Below, in pieces: positions 21,646 through 41,546 of a DNA stretch of 64,000 bases. Where the stretch lies: positions 3,286,001 through 3,350,000 of the forward strand of contig NZ_CP023439.1 in assembly GCF_002354895.1 (NCBI RefSeq), in the 5' to 3' direction. The notes beneath the pieces were generated by a model. The model did no database searches. It saw only the letters and a program-made list of their open reading frames with translations, and was not told where the DNA came from. This DNA comes from Thauera sp. K11. GTDB lineage: Bacteria; Pseudomonadota; Gammaproteobacteria; Burkholderiales; Rhodocyclaceae. Each line of letters starts with the position of its first letter. Position 1 is the first letter of the stretch. The position numbers and the translations under genes are program-made.

Positions 21646-21836
21646 TGCTGACCCGCCTTCTCACGCAGGATGGTGCGCACGCGCGCGATGTCGCGGCGGA
21701 CCTTCCCGATCTGACTCGTGTTGCCGAGTTGCTGAGTCGCATGTTGCATGCGCAGCGAGAACTGCGCCTTCAGCAGCTCGAGCAACTCCTGGTTCAATTC
21801 ACTCGCGCTCTTGGCGCGAAGTTCATTCGCTTTCAT
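21642..21836 (-). CDS. rpmC: 50S ribosomal protein L29
   Basis: Sixty-four-residue helical hairpin protein at the tunnel exit: [36 protein letters not shown] is segmented as in the family, ending [15 protein letters not shown]. It lies three bases after rplP and overlaps rpsQ. Confidence 0.96.
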   Translation of the reverse strand: MKANELRAKSASELNQELLELLKAQFSLRMQHATQQLGNTSQIGKVRRDIARVRTILREKAGQQ

Positions 21837-21839
21837 TCC

Positions 21840-22256
21840 TCAACCCCCAATCTGGCGGGTCACGAACACGGTCTCCAGCGGAAGCTTCGCGGCGGCCAGC
21901 CGGAAAGCTTCACGCGCGAGCGCTTCGTCTACGCCATCCATTTCGTACAGGACCTTGCCGGGCTGGATCTCGGCGACCCAGTATTCGGGGTTGCCCTTGC
22001 CGTTACCCATACGGACTTCGGCCGGCTTCTTCGAAATCGGCTTGTCCGGGAAGATGCGGATCCAGATGCGGCCGCCCCGCTTGATGTGGCGGGTCATGGC
22101 ACGGCGCGCCGATTCGATCTGGCGCGCGGTTAGACGGCCGCGGCCGATCGCCTTCAGCCCGTACTCGCCGAAGCTGACCTTGGCACCGCGCGTCGCCACG
22201 CCGGTATTGCGGCCCTTCTGCTCCTTACGATATTTCCTTCTAGTCGGCTGCAGCAT
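21840..22256 (-). CDS. rplP: 50S ribosomal protein L16
   Basis: Protein next to the peptidyl-transferase centre and A site. The 138-residue product begins [17 protein letters not shown] and has [23 protein letters not shown] and [13 protein letters not shown]. Two adjacent ATGs compete; the second has better spacing (six bases) from the GGAG ribosome site inside the rpsC end. The rpsC stop overlaps this start region. Confidence 0.97.
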   Translation of the reverse strand: MLQPTRRKYRKEQKGRNTGVATRGAKVSFGEYGLKAIGRGRLTARQIESARRAMTRHIKRGGRIWIRIFPDKPISKKPAEVRMGNGKGNPEYWVAEIQPGKVLYEMDGVDEALAREAFRLAAAKLPLETVFVTRQIGG

Positions 22257-23026
22257 CATTCACTCCTGCTTTCTTCTTGCCGGCCTTCACCGCGGCGAGC
22301 GGGACGACGGCCCGGACGGCCTTCGCCGTCGCGCGGCGCGCCACGGCGGCCGCGGCGGGCATCCGCCTCGGGCTCGGCGGCGACGGGCTGCTCGTTGCGG
22401 CCCAGCATCTCGCCCTTGAACACCCACACCTTGATACCGATGATGCCGTAGGTGGTCTTGGCTTCGGACACGCCGTAGTCGATGTTGGCGCGCAGCGTGT
22501 GCAGCGGCACACGGCCTTCGCGATACCACTCGGTACGGGCGATTTCGGCACCGTTCAGACGGCCGGAGCTCATGATCTTGATGCCCTGCGCGCCGAGGCG
22601 CATGGCGTTCTGCATCGCGCGCTTCATGGCGCGGCGGAACATGATGCGCTTCTCGAGCTGCTGCGCGATCGAGTCGGCGATCAGCTTGGCATCGATCTCG
22701 GGCTTGCGCACTTCCTCGATGTTGACGTGCACCGGCACGCCCACGATCTTCTGCAGATCGCGCTTGAGCGCTTCGATGTCCTCGCCCTTCTTGCCGATCA
22801 CCACGCCCGGACGGGCGCTGTACAGCGTGACGCGGGCGTTCTTCGCCGGACGCTCGATGATGACGCGGCCGACGGAGGCGTGCGCGAGACGCTTCTTCAG
22901 GTAGTCGCGGACCTTCAGGTCCTCGTGCAGCATGCCAGCATAGTCGTTGCTGGACGCGAACCAACGGGAAGCCCAGTCACGCGTGACGGCGAGCCGGAAG
23001 CCGGTCGGATGAATTTTCTGACCCAT
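22256..23026 (-). CDS. rpsC: 30S ribosomal protein S3
   Basis: mRNA-entry-tunnel protein with helicase activity. The 256-residue product begins [12 protein letters not shown], with a KH domain ([18 protein letters not shown]) and C-terminal domain ([31 protein letters not shown]). The tail after [21 protein letters not shown] is Arg/Glu-rich. The last ~20 codons have unusually low G/C at third positions, whereas the neighbouring frame reads [13 protein letters not shown] with high G/C3. A one-base indel near the 3' end is therefore possible; the body is secure. Confidence 0.93.
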   Translation of the reverse strand: MGQKIHPTGFRLAVTRDWASRWFASSNDYAGMLHEDLKVRDYLKKRLAHASVGRVIIERPAKNARVTLYSARPGVVIGKKGEDIEALKRDLQKIVGVPVHVNIEEVRKPEIDAKLIADSIAQQLEKRIMFRRAMKRAMQNAMRLGAQGIKIMSSGRLNGAEIARTEWYREGRVPLHTLRANIDYGVSEAKTTYGIIGIKVWVFKGEMLGRNEQPVAAEPEADARRGRRGAPRDGEGRPGRRPARRGEGRQEESRSE

Positions 23027-23035
23027 ATCTACTCC

Positions 23036-23365
23036 TTACTCGCCAACCGTGAGGTAAACGTGGCAGGTCGGCTTGAGGATGCGGTTGCCGCGTCCCTTTG
23101 CACGCGCGGTGAAACGCTTCAGCGTCATGCCTTCCTCGACGTGAATGGTCTTCACCTTCAGCACGTCGATGTCCGCGCCGTCGTTGTGTTCGGCGTTGGC
23201 AATGGCCGACAGCAGGACCTTGCGGATGATCTGCGCGCCCTTCTTCGGCGAGAACGTCAGGATGTTGAGCGCCTGCTCGACCGGCTTGCCGCGCACCAGG
23301 TCGGCAACCAGGCGGCCTTTCTGGGCCGACAGGCGAACACCACGGAGAATTGCTTTGGTTTCCAT
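23036..23365 (-). CDS. rplV: 50S ribosomal protein L22
   Basis: Exit-tunnel constriction protein. The 109-residue product has [43 protein letters not shown] and the loop-bearing C-terminus [20 protein letters not shown], the region where macrolide-resistance changes occur in other species. Confidence 0.98.
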   Translation of the reverse strand: METKAILRGVRLSAQKGRLVADLVRGKPVEQALNILTFSPKKGAQIIRKVLLSAIANAEHNDGADIDVLKVKTIHVEEGMTLKRFTARAKGRGNRILKPTCHVYLTVGE

Positions 23366-23374
23366 GTCGTCCTC

Positions 23375-23650
23375 TTAGCGCTTCGCCTTCTTGCTCGCGG
23401 CGTGACCCTTGAAGGTACGCGTCAGCGCGAACTCGCCCAGCTTGTGGCCGACCATGTTTTCGGTGACGTACACTGGGATGTGCTGCTTCCCGTTGTGGAC
23501 GGCGATCGTCAGGCCGACGAAATCCGGCAGGACGGTGGAACGACGCGACCAGGTCTTGATCGGACGCTTGTCGTTGCTTGCCCGCGCGGCGTCGATCCTC
23601 TTCAGGAGGTGCGCGTCGATGAACGGGCCTTTCTTGATAGAACGTGCCAT
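23375..23650 (-). CDS. rpsS: 30S ribosomal protein S19
   Basis: Head protein contacting S13 and tRNA. The 91-residue product starts [20 protein letters not shown] and has [23 protein letters not shown] and [18 protein letters not shown]. Confidence 0.98.
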   Translation of the reverse strand: MARSIKKGPFIDAHLLKRIDAARASNDKRPIKTWSRRSTVLPDFVGLTIAVHNGKQHIPVYVTENMVGHKLGEFALTRTFKGHAASKKAKR

Positions 23651-23660
23651 CTGTTACCCC

Positions 23661-24488
23661 TTAACGCTTGTGACGACGCTGCACGATCATGTTATCGGTG
23701 CGCTTGTTGCTGCGCGTGCGATAACCCTTGGCCGGCGTGCCCCACGGGCTCACGGGCTCACGTGCCTCGCCGGTCCGGCCTTCGCCACCACCATGCGGGT
23801 GATCGACCGGGTTCATCGCCACACCGCGCACGGTCGGGCGGATGCCGCGCCAGCGGTTCGCACCCGCCTTGCCGATCTTGCGCAGGCTGTGCTCTTCGTT
23901 GCCGACCTCTCCGATCGTCGCGCGGCACTCGACGTGCACGCGGCGGATTTCACCCGAGCGCAGGCGCAACTGGGCATACACGCCCTCGCGCGCCAGCAAC
24001 TGGACCGAGGTGCCGGCGGCACGGGCGATCTGCGCGCCCTTGCCCGGCGTCATCTCGACGCAGTGGATGGTCGAACCGACCGGGATGTTGCGGATCGGCA
24101 GCGCATTGCCGGCCTTGATCGGCGCCTCGGAACCGCTCAGCAGTTGCTGACCGACTTCCACGCCGCGCGGGGCAATGATGTAGCGGCGCTCGCCATCGGC
24201 GTAGCACAGCAGCGCGATGTTCGCCGAACGGTTCGGGTCGTACTCGATACGCTCGACCTTCGCCGGGATGCCGTCCTTGTTGCGACGGAAATCGACAAAG
24301 CGATAGTGCTGCTTGTGACCGCCACCCTGGTGGCGCATCGTGATGCGGCCGTTGTTGTTGCGGCCCGCATTCTTCGACTTCTTCTCAACCAGGCCAGCAA
24401 AGGGACGACCCTTGTGCAGATCCGGATTGACGACCTTCACCATACCGCGGCGGCCGGCGGAGGTAGGCTTGAGTTTTACCAGTGCCAT
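23661..24488 (-). CDS. rplB: 50S ribosomal protein L2
   Basis: Conserved large-subunit protein near the peptidyl-transferase centre. The 275-residue product carries [30 protein letters not shown] and the catalytic-core histidine region [19 protein letters not shown] near residue 225. Confidence 0.98.
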   Translation of the reverse strand: MALVKLKPTSAGRRGMVKVVNPDLHKGRPFAGLVEKKSKNAGRNNNGRITMRHQGGGHKQHYRFVDFRRNKDGIPAKVERIEYDPNRSANIALLCYADGERRYIIAPRGVEVGQQLLSGSEAPIKAGNALPIRNIPVGSTIHCVEMTPGKGAQIARAAGTSVQLLAREGVYAQLRLRSGEIRRVHVECRATIGEVGNEEHSLRKIGKAGANRWRGIRPTVRGVAMNPVDHPHGGGEGRTGEAREPVSPWGTPAKGYRTRSNKRTDNMIVQRRHKR

Positions 24489-24494
24489 GATTTA

Positions 24495-24800
24495 TCACTC
24501 CCCAGCCGCAAAGTTGATTTCCTGGCCGGGCTTCAGGCTGACGAAAGCCTTCTTCCAGTTCTTGCGGCGGCCCATCATGCGGCCGAAGCGCTTGGACTTG
24601 CCCTTGACGTTGGCAACGTTCACCGATTCGACCTCGACCTTGAACAATTGCTCGACGGCAGCCTTCACTTCCGGCTTGGTGGCATCGGAAGCCACCTTGA
24701 AGACGACCTGCTCGTTCTTGTCGGCGATATAGGTCGCCTTTTCCGAAACCTGCGGGGCGAGCAGCACCTGCAGCAGACGTTCCTGACTGATCGCGCTCAT
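24495..24800 (-). CDS. rplW: 50S ribosomal protein L23
   Basis: Tunnel-exit docking site for trigger factor and SRP. The 101-residue product has [24 protein letters not shown] and [26 protein letters not shown]. Its ATG overlaps the rplD stop by four bases (ATGA), so the pair is translationally coupled. Confidence 0.97.
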   Translation of the reverse strand: MSAISQERLLQVLLAPQVSEKATYIADKNEQVVFKVASDATKPEVKAAVEQLFKVEVESVNVANVKGKSKRFGRMMGRRKNWKKAFVSLKPGQEINFAAGE

Positions 24801-25417
24801 TGCCACACCTCCTCCATCTTCGCCAGCGCACCCTTGGTGACGATCACCTTCGGGAAGCGAACCAGCGACACCGGATCGGCCTCCTGAACCTCGAGCACCA
24901 GGATCTGGTGCAGATTGCGCGAGGACAGGAACAGGTTCTCGTCCATCTCGTCGGTGATGACGAGAACGGAATCCAGGCCCATGCCCTTCAGCTTTTGCGA
25001 CAGCAGACGGGTCTTCGGCGCCTCGACGCTGAAGCTGTCGACCACCGCCAGACGATCCTCGCGCGCGAGCTGCGACAGGATCGCGGCAACGCCGGCGCGG
25101 TACATCTTGCGATTGACCTTCTGCGAGAAATTCTCGTCCGGCGTATTCGGGAAGATCTTGCCGCCCCCGCGCCACAGCGGGCTCGAGGCCATACCGGCAC
25201 GCGCATTGCCCGTACCCTTCTGGCGGAACGGCTTGCGCGTCGACTTGGCGACTTCCGAGCGCCCCTTCTGCTTGCGATTGCCCGAGCGCGCATTCGCCAG
25301 ATAGGCGGTCACGACCTGATGCACGAGCGCTTCGTTGTACTCACGGCCAAACAGCGCATCCGACGCCTGCAGCGTCGACGCGGGCTGACCCTGGTCATTC
25401 AAGAGTTTCAGTTCCAT
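24797..25417 (-). CDS. rplD: 50S ribosomal protein L4
   Basis: Tunnel protein; in E. coli it autoregulates the S10 operon. The 206-residue product has the extended loop [20 protein letters not shown] followed by [12 protein letters not shown], the tunnel-lining signature, and [13 protein letters not shown]. Confidence 0.98.
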   Translation of the reverse strand: MELKLLNDQGQPASTLQASDALFGREYNEALVHQVVTAYLANARSGNRKQKGRSEVAKSTRKPFRQKGTGNARAGMASSPLWRGGGKIFPNTPDENFSQKVNRKMYRAGVAAILSQLAREDRLAVVDSFSVEAPKTRLLSQKLKGMGLDSVLVITDEMDENLFLSSRNLHQILVLEVQEADPVSLVRFPKVIVTKGALAKMEEVWQ

Positions 25418-25431
25418 TGCGGGCTTGCTCC

Positions 25432-26070
25432 TTACGCCTTGATCGCAGGACGGACGACGACGTCGCCACCCTTGGACCCCGGCACAGCACCCTTGACCAG
25501 CAGCAACTGACGCTCGGAATCGACGCGAACGATTTCCAGCCCCTGGGTGGTGCGCTGCACGTTGCCGTACTGGCCGGCCATGCGCTTGCCCGGGAACACT
25601 CGACCCGGGTCCTGCGCCATGCCGATGGAGCCCGGGGAGTTGTGGGAAATCGAGTTACCGTGCGAGGCACGGTTCGACGAGAAGTTGTGGCGCTTGATCG
25701 GGCCGGAGAAGCCCTTGCCGATCGTCACGCCGGTGACGTCGACCTTCTGCCCGACCTGGAAGAGGTCGGCACCGACGACGTCGCCCGCCTTGAGCGAAGC
25801 CAGTTGCCCGGCCTCGACGCGGAACTCCTTCAGCCCGCGCGCCGGTTCGACGGCGGCCTTGGCGAGATGCCCCGCCACGGGCTTGGTGATGCGGCTGGCA
25901 CGGCGCTTGCCGAATGCCACCTGAACCGCGGCATAGCCGTCGGTTTCAGGCGTCTTGATCTGGGAAACGCGATTGTCGGACACGTCAAGCACCGTCACCG
26001 GGATGGACCTGCCATCCTCGGCGAAGATGCGAGTCATGCCGACCTTGCGCCCAACAAGGCCTAGACTCAT
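25432..26070 (-). CDS. rplC: 50S ribosomal protein L3
   Basis: Early-assembly protein whose loop reaches the peptidyl-transferase centre. The 212-residue product starts [20 protein letters not shown] and contains [23 protein letters not shown] and [23 protein letters not shown], including the Gln methylated by PrmB in other species. Confidence 0.98.
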   Translation of the reverse strand: MSLGLVGRKVGMTRIFAEDGRSIPVTVLDVSDNRVSQIKTPETDGYAAVQVAFGKRRASRITKPVAGHLAKAAVEPARGLKEFRVEAGQLASLKAGDVVGADLFQVGQKVDVTGVTIGKGFSGPIKRHNFSSNRASHGNSISHNSPGSIGMAQDPGRVFPGKRMAGQYGNVQRTTQGLEIVRVDSERQLLLVKGAVPGSKGGDVVVRPAIKA

Positions 26071-26137
26071 TTTTTTCTCCTGAATCCCGGTTGCGATTGA
26101 CCGGGGGTCACACTGATTAATGCGCCAAAAGGCACAA

Positions 26138-26174
26138 AGGCCGGATTATACCGGCCTGTTTCAAGAATCCGCAA
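26138..26174 (-). promoter_or_regulatory. Promoter-like element with hairpin between rpsJ and rplC
   Basis: Minus strand: a consensus -10 TATAAT sits exactly in the loop of a perfect 7-base stem (AGGCCGG/CCGGCCT); a weak -35 TTGCGG lies 18 bases upstream. The spacer between rpsJ and rplC is 113 bases, unusually long inside an S10 operon, so rplC may have its own promoter. Confidence 0.5.
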
Positions 26175-26183
26175 GCAAGCCGC

Positions 26184-26495
26184 TTACTGGAGCTTGATCT
26201 CGACATCCACGCCCGCCGGGAGGTCCAGCTTCATCAGCGCATCGACCGTCTTGTCGGTCGGATCGATGATGTCCATCAGACGCTGGTGGGTGCGGATCTC
26301 CATCTGGTCGCGCGACGCCTTGTTGACGTGCGGCGAGCGCAGCAGATCGAAGCGCTCGATCCGCGTCGGCAGCGGCACCGGGCCACGGACGACGGCGCCG
26401 GTACGCTTGGCCGTGTCGACGATCTCGAGCGCGGACTGGTCGATCAGGCGATAGTCGAACGCCTTGAGGCGGATGCGGATTTTCTGGTTTTGCAT
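26184..26495 (-). CDS. rpsJ: 30S ribosomal protein S10 (NusE)
   Basis: Head protein that also pairs with NusB/NusG in antitermination and transcription-translation coupling. The 103-residue product starts [22 protein letters not shown] and has [19 protein letters not shown] and [21 protein letters not shown]. It follows tuf by 65 bases. Confidence 0.98.
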   Translation of the reverse strand: MQNQKIRIRLKAFDYRLIDQSALEIVDTAKRTGAVVRGPVPLPTRIERFDLLRSPHVNKASRDQMEIRTHQRLMDIIDPTDKTVDALMKLDLPAGVDVEIKLQ

Positions 26496-26526
26496 GGTAT
26501 TGGTCCCAAAGAGCGAAAAGAGCGAT

Positions 26527-26551
26527 GCGGCGGAACCCGGGGTTCCGCCGC
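26527..26551 (-). terminator. Hairpin after the first tuf gene
   Basis: Perfect 11-base stem GCGGCGGAACC/GGTTCCGCCGC with a 3-base loop, 9 bases past the tuf stop, then ATCGCTCTTTTCGCTCTTT on the minus strand. The T tracts are interrupted, so it is more likely a partial attenuator or 3'-end stabiliser before rpsJ. Confidence 0.45.
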
Positions 26552-26560
26552 GTGCGGATG

Positions 26561-27751
<1,191 letters not shown>

Positions 27752-27779
27752 CTTGATGGGTCCTTATGTTGAGTTTCGA

Positions 27780-29879
27780 TTACTTGCGATTGCTGATCAC
27801 GGCCTCGGCCACGCTCTTGGGCGCCTCGGAGTAGTGCTTGAACTCCATGGAGTACGTCGCACGGCCCTGGGTCAGCGAGCGGAGCTGCGTGGCATAGCCG
27901 AACATTTCGGCCAGCGGCACTTCCGCCTTGATCTCCTTCATGCCGCCAGGGATGTCATCCATGCCCTGCACGATGCCGCGGCGGCCCGACAGGTCGCCCA
28001 TGACGTTGCCCATGTAGTCTTCCGGCGTCTCGACGACCACGGCCATCATCGGCTCGAGCAGAACCGGACCGGCACGGCGCATCGCTTCCTTGAACGCCAT
28101 CGAGCCGGCCATCTTGAACGCGTTTTCGTTCGAGTCGACGTCGTGGTACGAACCGAAGTGCAGCGTGACCTTGACGTCGACCACCGGGAAACCGGCGAGC
28201 ACGCCGTTGTTCAACGTTTCCTGGATGCCCTTGTCCACCGCCGGGATGTACTCGCGCGGCACCACGCCGCCCTTGATCGCATCGACGAACTCGTAGCCCT
28301 TGCCCTGCTCGGCCGGCTCGAGGTTGATGACGACGTGGCCGTACTGGCCGCGGCCGCCCGACTGCTTGACGAACTTGCCTTCGACGTCGTTGGCCGCCTT
28401 GCGGATCGTTTCGCGATAGGCGACCTGCGGCGCGCCGACGTTGGCCTCGACGTTGAATTCGCGCTTCATGCGGTCGACGATGATCTCGAGGTGCAGTTCG
28501 CCCATGCCCGAGATGATGGTCTGGCCCGATTCCTCGTCGGTACGGACGCGGAACGACGGGTCTTCCGCCGCCAGGCGGCCCAGCGCGATGCCCATCTTCT
28601 CCTGGTCGCTCTTGGTCTTGGGCTCGACGGCAACGTGGATCACCGGGTCGGGGAACACCATGCGCTCGAGGATCACAGGTGCCGACGGATCGCACAGCGT
28701 TTCGCCGGTGGTGACATCCTTCAGGCCGACCACGGCCGCGATGTCGCCGGCGAGCACTTCCTTGATCTCTTCGCGGTCGTTCGCGTGCATCTGCAGCAGG
28801 CGGCCGATGCGCTCCTTCTTGTCCTTCACCGAGTTCAGCACGGTGGAACCGGATTCGAGCACGCCGGAATAGACGCGGATGAAGGTCAGTTGGCCGACGA
28901 ACGGGTCGGTCATCAGCTTGAACGCAAGCGCCGAGAACTTTTCTTCGTCCTTGGCATAGCGCACCACGTCCTTCTCGTCGTCATCCACACCGGCCACCGG
29001 CGGAATGTCGACCGGCGACGGCAGATACTGGATGACCGCGTCAAGCATGCGCTGCACGCCCTTGTTCTTGAACGCGGTGCCGCACAGCATCGGCTGGATC
29101 TCGCAGGACAGCGTGCGGGCGCGCAGACCGGAAATGACGTCTTCCTCGGAAAGCTCGCCTTCCTCGAGGTACTTGTTCATCAGGTCTTCATTGGCTTCGG
29201 CAGCGGCCTCGACCATGTTCGCGCGCCATTCTTCCGCCGTGGAGAGCAACTCGGCAGGAATGTCCTGGTACTCGAACTTCATGCCCTGGGACGCCTCGTC
29301 CCAGATGATGGCCTTCATCTTCAGCAGGTCGACGACGCCCTTGAAGCCGTCTTCGGCACCGATGGGGATGACCACCGGAACCGGGTTCGCCTTCAGGCGG
29401 GTCTTCATCTGGTCCACGACCTTGAAGAAGTTCGCGCCGGAACGGTCCATCTTGTTGACGAAGGCCAGACGCGGCACCCTGTACTTGGTCGCCTGGCGCC
29501 ACACCGTCTCGGACTGCGGCTGCACGCCGCCCACCGCGCAATACACCATGCAGGCGCCGTCCAGCACGCGCATCGAGCGCTCGACCTCGATGGTGAAGTC
29601 GACGTGTCCCGGGGTGTCGATGATGTTGAAGCGGTGCTCGGGGAAGGAGTTGTCCATTCCCTTCCAGAAGCAGGTCACGGCCGCCGACGTGATCGTGATG
29701 CCCCGCTCCTGCTCCTGCACCATCCAGTCGGTGGTCGCGGCACCATCATGCACTTCACCAAGCTTATGGCTGACGCCGGTGTAGAAGAGAATACGCTCGG
29801 TCGTAGTCGTCTTGCCGGCGTCGATGTGAGCGGAAATACCGATGTTGCGGTAGCGCTCGATGGGAGTCTTGCGAGCCAC
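27780..29879 (-). CDS. fusA: Elongation factor G
   Basis: Ribosomal translocase and recycling GTPase. The 699-residue product has G1 [20 protein letters not shown]3 DTPGHVDF, G4 NKMDRSGA, domain [11 protein letters not shown] with [11 protein letters not shown], and C-terminal domain [26 protein letters not shown]. It lies between rpsG and tuf, the standard str order. Confidence 0.98.
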   Translation of the reverse strand: MARKTPIERYRNIGISAHIDAGKTTTTERILFYTGVSHKLGEVHDGAATTDWMVQEQERGITITSAAVTCFWKGMDNSFPEHRFNIIDTPGHVDFTIEVERSMRVLDGACMVYCAVGGVQPQSETVWRQATKYRVPRLAFVNKMDRSGANFFKVVDQMKTRLKANPVPVVIPIGAEDGFKGVVDLLKMKAIIWDEASQGMKFEYQDIPAELLSTAEEWRANMVEAAAEANEDLMNKYLEEGELSEEDVISGLRARTLSCEIQPMLCGTAFKNKGVQRMLDAVIQYLPSPVDIPPVAGVDDDEKDVVRYAKDEEKFSALAFKLMTDPFVGQLTFIRVYSGVLESGSTVLNSVKDKKERIGRLLQMHANDREEIKEVLAGDIAAVVGLKDVTTGETLCDPSAPVILERMVFPDPVIHVAVEPKTKSDQEKMGIALGRLAAEDPSFRVRTDEESGQTIISGMGELHLEIIVDRMKREFNVEANVGAPQVAYRETIRKAANDVEGKFVKQSGGRGQYGHVVINLEPAEQGKGYEFVDAIKGGVVPREYIPAVDKGIQETLNNGVLAGFPVVDVKVTLHFGSYHDVDSNENAFKMAGSMAFKEAMRRAGPVLLEPMMAVVVETPEDYMGNVMGDLSGRRGIVQGMDDIPGGMKEIKAEVPLAEMFGYATQLRSLTQGRATYSMEFKHYSEAPKSVAEAVISNRK

Positions 29880-29936
29880 GTTTTACCTGCCTTGTGTTGT
29901 TCGCGCCTGTGACGCGGTGAGCCGTTTCATGCGTTA

Positions 29937-29965
29937 GAAAACAATCGAGCCCTCTACAGGGCCCG
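29937..29965 (-). terminator. Attenuator-like hairpin between rpsG and fusA
   Basis: Minus strand: 8-base stem CGGGCCCT/AGGGCTCG (one G-U pair), 4-base loop GTAG, then ATTGTTTTC. It lies in the 107-base rpsG-fusA spacer and could set the ratio of S7 to EF-G transcripts. Confidence 0.4.
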
Positions 29966-29986
29966 AGGTACCGCTACCGAAGGGAA

Positions 29987-30469
<483 letters not shown>

Positions 30470-30490
30470 CTAAATTTCTGAGACCAACAA

Positions 30491-30868
30491 TCAGGCTTTC
30501 TTCGGGCGCTTGGCACCGTACTTCGAACGCGACTGCTTCCGATCCTTGACCCCCTGGAGGTCGAGCGAACCGCGGACGATGTGGTAACGCACACCCGGCA
30601 AGTCCTTCACACGGCCACCACGGATCAGGACCACCGAGTGCTCCTGCAGGTTGTGGCCTTCACCGCCGATGTACGAGATGACCTCGAAGCCGTTGGTCAG
30701 ACGAACCTTCGCCACCTTGCGCAGTGCGGAGTTCGGCTTCTTCGGGGTCGTCGTGTAGACGCGGGTGCACACACCACGCTTCTGAGGGCAAGCTTCCAGC
30801 GCAGGAACCTTGCTCTTGATCGCTTCCATCTGACGCGGCTTGCGGACAAGCTGATTGATTGTTGGCAT
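30491..30868 (-). CDS. rpsL: 30S ribosomal protein S12
   Basis: Decoding-centre protein and streptomycin target. The 125-residue product has [22 protein letters not shown]. Lysines K43 and K88 (GRVKDLPG) are the wild-type residues, so a streptomycin-sensitive ribosome is predicted. It is the first gene of the str operon; no clear Shine-Dalgarno precedes the ATG, only GGGA 13 bases away. Confidence 0.98.
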   Translation of the reverse strand: MPTINQLVRKPRQMEAIKSKVPALEACPQKRGVCTRVYTTTPKKPNSALRKVAKVRLTNGFEVISYIGGEGHNLQEHSVVLIRGGRVKDLPGVRYHIVRGSLDLQGVKDRKQSRSKYGAKRPKKA

Positions 30869-30884
30869 AGCTTAAGAATTTCCC

Positions 30885-30919
30885 AAAAGACCGAGGCAGC
30901 CCACCGCGGGCCGCCTCGG
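30885..30919 (-). terminator. Terminator-like hairpin just upstream of rpsL
   Basis: Minus strand: 12-base stem CCGAGGCGGCCC/GGGCTGCCTCGG (one G-U pair) followed by TCTTTT. It lies between rpoC and rpsL, 17 bases before the rpsL ATG, and may attenuate read-through from rpoBC into the str operon. Confidence 0.5.
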
Positions 30920-30936
30920 GCGGATTATTCCGGCTG

Positions 30937-30960
30937 AGACCGACTACGATTGGTCGGTCT
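30937..30960 (-). other. Hairpin in the rpoC-rpsL spacer
   Basis: Perfect 8-base stem AGACCGAC/GTCGGTCT with an 8-base loop, lying between two terminator-like hairpins. No T tract follows it on either strand. Role unknown. Confidence 0.4.
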
Positions 30961-30962
30961 AC

Positions 30963-30991
30963 AAAAAGAGGCCGGAGTTTATTCCGAGGCC
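30963..30991 (-). terminator. Intrinsic terminator after rpoC
   Basis: Minus strand: stem GGCC-GGA paired with TCC-GGCC (two-base bulge, 6-base loop) followed by TCTTTTT, eleven bases past the rpoC stop. Confidence 0.55.
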
Positions 30992-31001
30992 GACAGCAAA
31001 G

Positions 31002-35216
<4,215 letters not shown>

Positions 35217-35317
35217 GTATCACTCCATCCGGGGGCGGCATCGTGTGCCGCGCCCTCGGGATTCAATCGCAGGCGGCGACGGGTTACTGGTGTGGTGCTT
35301 TCCGCATCATGCACGGA

Positions 35318-39451
<4,134 letters not shown>

Positions 39452-39557
39452 GGATGCTCCGGCTAGAGTTCGAACATCAAAAAGTCAGAACACAGCGCCC
39501 GCTGGGCGGTGACGCTCTGGTCTGGCTTTCGGCCAAGGTTCAGTACAAAGCACGAAA

Positions 39558-39585
39558 GGGCCGGCACCCCAAGGAGTGCCAGCCC
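39558..39585 (-). terminator. rplL-rpoB attenuator
   Basis: Minus strand: 10-base stem GGGCTGGCAC/GTGCCGGCCC (one G-U pair) followed by TTTCGTGCTTT, about 18 bases past the rplL stop. It is in the position of the known E. coli partial terminator that lets ribosomal genes outproduce rpoBC. Confidence 0.65.
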
Positions 39586-39602
39586 CGCTGGAAAGACGAG
39601 AA

Positions 39603-39977
39603 TTACTTGATCTCGACCTTGGCGCCGGCGTCTTCCAGTTGCTTCTTCAGCGCTTCGGCATCGGCCTTCGAGATGCCTTCCTTCACGGCCTTCGGCGCGC
39701 CGTCGACGACGTCCTTCGCTTCCTTCAGGCCCAGGCCGGTGGCGGCACGGACGACCTTGATGACCTCGACCTTCTTCTCGCCGGTAGCGGCCAGGATCAC
39801 GTCGAACTCGGTCTTCTCTTCGACGGCCGGGGCGGCAGCGGCGGCGCCCGGGGCGGCCACGGCCATCGCGGCGGCGGAAACGCCGAACTTCTCTTCGAAC
39901 GCCTTCACCAGGTCGTTCAGTTCCATCACGGTCATCGAGCCAACGGCTTCGAGGATGTCTTCTTTACTGATTGCCAT
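39603..39977 (-). CDS. rplL: 50S ribosomal protein L7/L12
   Basis: Stalk protein recruiting GTPase factors. The 124-residue product has an N-terminal dimerisation helix ([25 protein letters not shown]), an Ala-rich hinge, and the C-terminal domain [25 protein letters not shown] with [16 protein letters not shown]. Confidence 0.98.
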   Translation of the reverse strand: MAISKEDILEAVGSMTVMELNDLVKAFEEKFGVSAAAMAVAAPGAAAAAPAVEEKTEFDVILAATGEKKVEVIKVVRAATGLGLKEAKDVVDGAPKAVKEGISKADAEALKKQLEDAGAKVEIK

Positions 39978-40050
39978 GTCAAATCACTCCAGAATCTAAA
40001 CTGTTCGGAAAACAGAAAACGGTAGTCGCAGCGGAATCGGCAGCCTGCCC

Positions 40051-40551
40051 TCAGGCGGCCGCTTCTTCCTCGCGCTTCTTGGCGAGCGCCGCCAGCGTGC
40101 AGGCGAAGCCGGACACCGGCGCCTGCATGACGCCCAGCAGCTTGGCGAGCAGCTCTTCGCGGCTCGGGATCGACGCGAGCGCCTGCACGCCAGCCTTGTC
40201 GAGCGTATTGCCCGCGTAGGAACCGGCCTTCAGCGACAGCTTGTCGTTGCCCTTGGCGAAGTCGTTGAGCACCTTGGCGGCGGCGACCGGATCGGTCGAG
40301 ATGCCATAGATCAGCGGCCCGGTCAGTTGATCGCCCAGCCCTTCGAACGGGGTACCGGCGATCGCACGGCGCACCAGGGTGTTCTTCAGCACGCGCAGAT
40401 AAACGCCAGATTCGCGGGCCTTGGCGCGCAGCACGGTGAGATCGCCCACCGCAATGCCGCGATACTCGGCCACCGCGATCGTCTGGGCGTTGGCCACTTG
40501 TGCCGACACCTCAGCCACTACGGCTTTCTTGTCATCGAGATTGAGACCCAC
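40051..40551 (-). CDS. rplJ: 50S ribosomal protein L10
   Basis: Stalk base carrying L7/L12 dimers. The 166-residue product has [44 protein letters not shown] and a C-terminal L12-binding helix ([19 protein letters not shown]). AGGAGGA precedes the start. The 291-base upstream spacer contains the L10 autoregulatory leader. Confidence 0.98.
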   Translation of the reverse strand: MGLNLDDKKAVVAEVSAQVANAQTIAVAEYRGIAVGDLTVLRAKARESGVYLRVLKNTLVRRAIAGTPFEGLGDQLTGPLIYGISTDPVAAAKVLNDFAKGNDKLSLKAGSYAGNTLDKAGVQALASIPSREELLAKLLGVMQAPVSGFACTLAALAKKREEEAAA

Positions 40552-40627
40552 GGGTCCTTCCTCCTATCAAGTCAACACGCGGACCGCATGCCGCGATCCG
40601 CACCCACGGCGACCTGGATCAGGAGTG

Positions 40628-40653
40628 CGGCTGCAGGCGTCGCCGCCTGCCGC
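40628..40653 (-). other. GC-rich hairpin downstream of the L10 leader
   Basis: Minus strand: GGCGGCAGGCG pairs with CGCCTGCAGCC (about one mismatch, GCGA tetraloop). It separates the L10-binding region from the rplJ ribosome site and could be part of the regulatory switch. Confidence 0.4.
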
Positions 40654-40667
40654 CAAAATCCTGTTCT

Positions 40668-40775
40668 GGGCTCACCGTCTGCGCAGGCCATCCGGAGACG
40701 ATTAAACGGTTGCCGAAGCACCCGCACCTGCGGTCTTTGACGATCCGTCCGGCGCCGGCAGGCGTCCGAACGGCC
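40668..40775 (-). promoter_or_regulatory. Ribosomal protein L10 leader (rplJ mRNA autoregulatory element)
   Basis: The minus-strand sequence contains the paired landmarks of the conserved L10 leader: GTCAAAGACCGCAGGTGCGG, then GTTTAATCG, then GCCTGCGCAGACGGTGAGCC. The CGCAGG and CCTGCG blocks pair to close a long stem, and the AGAC/GTTTAATC segments match the kink-turn region seen in E. coli. L10-(L12)4 binding here represses rplJL translation in the known family. The 5' boundary is approximate. Confidence 0.8.
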
Positions 40776-40789
40776 CAAAGTTCCTGCTG

Positions 40790-40810
40790 GCCGGCCCGCA
40801 CGGGGCCGGC
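40790..40810 (-). other. Strong hairpin after rplA
   Basis: Perfect 8-base stem GCCGGCCC/GGGCCGGC, 5-base loop, about 30 bases past the rplA stop. No T run follows it. It may protect the rplKA 3' end or help partition transcription upstream of the L10 leader. Confidence 0.4.
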
Positions 40811-40842
40811 TTGCTGCATCGCGCGGCGTGGCCGCGCGTCCA

Positions 40843-41544
40843 TCATGCGGCGGCGTTGACGCTGCCCGGCTCGACGCGCACACCCGCGCCCATGGTGCTG
40901 GACACGGCGATGCGGCGCAGATAGATGCCCTTGGCGGCGGCCGGCTTGGCCTTCACCAGCGCGTCGACGAAGGCCGACAGGTTCTGCTGCAGCGCTTCGA
41001 CGCCGAACGAGGCGCGGCCGATCGTGGCGTGCACCAGGCCGGCCTTGTCGGTGCGGTACTGCACCTGACCGGCCTTGGCGTTCTTCACCGCGGTGGCGAC
41101 GTCCATCGTCACCGTGCCGACCTTCGGGTTCGGCATCAGGCCGCGCGGGCCGAGGATCTGGCCCAGTTGGCCGACCACGCGCATGGCGTCCGGCGTCGCG
41201 ATGCAGACGTCGAAGTTGAGGTTGCCCGCCTTGATCTGCTCGGCGAGGTCGTCGAAGCCGACGACCTCGGCACCCGCGGCGCGAGCGGCCTCGGCCTTGT
41301 CGCCCTGGGCGAACACGGCGACGCGCACGCTCTTGCCCGTGCCGGCCGGCAGCACCACCGAACCGCGCACGACCTGGTCGGACTTGCGCGCGTCGACGCC
41401 GAGATTGACGGCGATGTCGATGGATTCGTCGAACTTGGCGGTCGCGCACTCCTTGACCAGGGCCAGGGCTTCAGCCACCGGGTAAGCCTGGTTGCGGTCG
41501 ACCTTGGCGCGCAGCGCCTGAACTCGCTTCGAAAGTTTCGCCAT
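40843..41544 (-). CDS. rplA: 50S ribosomal protein L1
   Basis: L1-stalk protein; in E. coli it represses rplKA translation. The 233-residue product has [52 protein letters not shown] and [23 protein letters not shown]. It is two bases after rplK. Confidence 0.98.
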   Translation of the reverse strand: MAKLSKRVQALRAKVDRNQAYPVAEALALVKECATAKFDESIDIAVNLGVDARKSDQVVRGSVVLPAGTGKSVRVAVFAQGDKAEAARAAGAEVVGFDDLAEQIKAGNLNFDVCIATPDAMRVVGQLGQILGPRGLMPNPKVGTVTMDVATAVKNAKAGQVQYRTDKAGLVHATIGRASFGVEALQQNLSAFVDALVKAKPAAAKGIYLRRIAVSSTMGAGVRVEPGSVNAAA

Positions 41545-41546
41545 GA

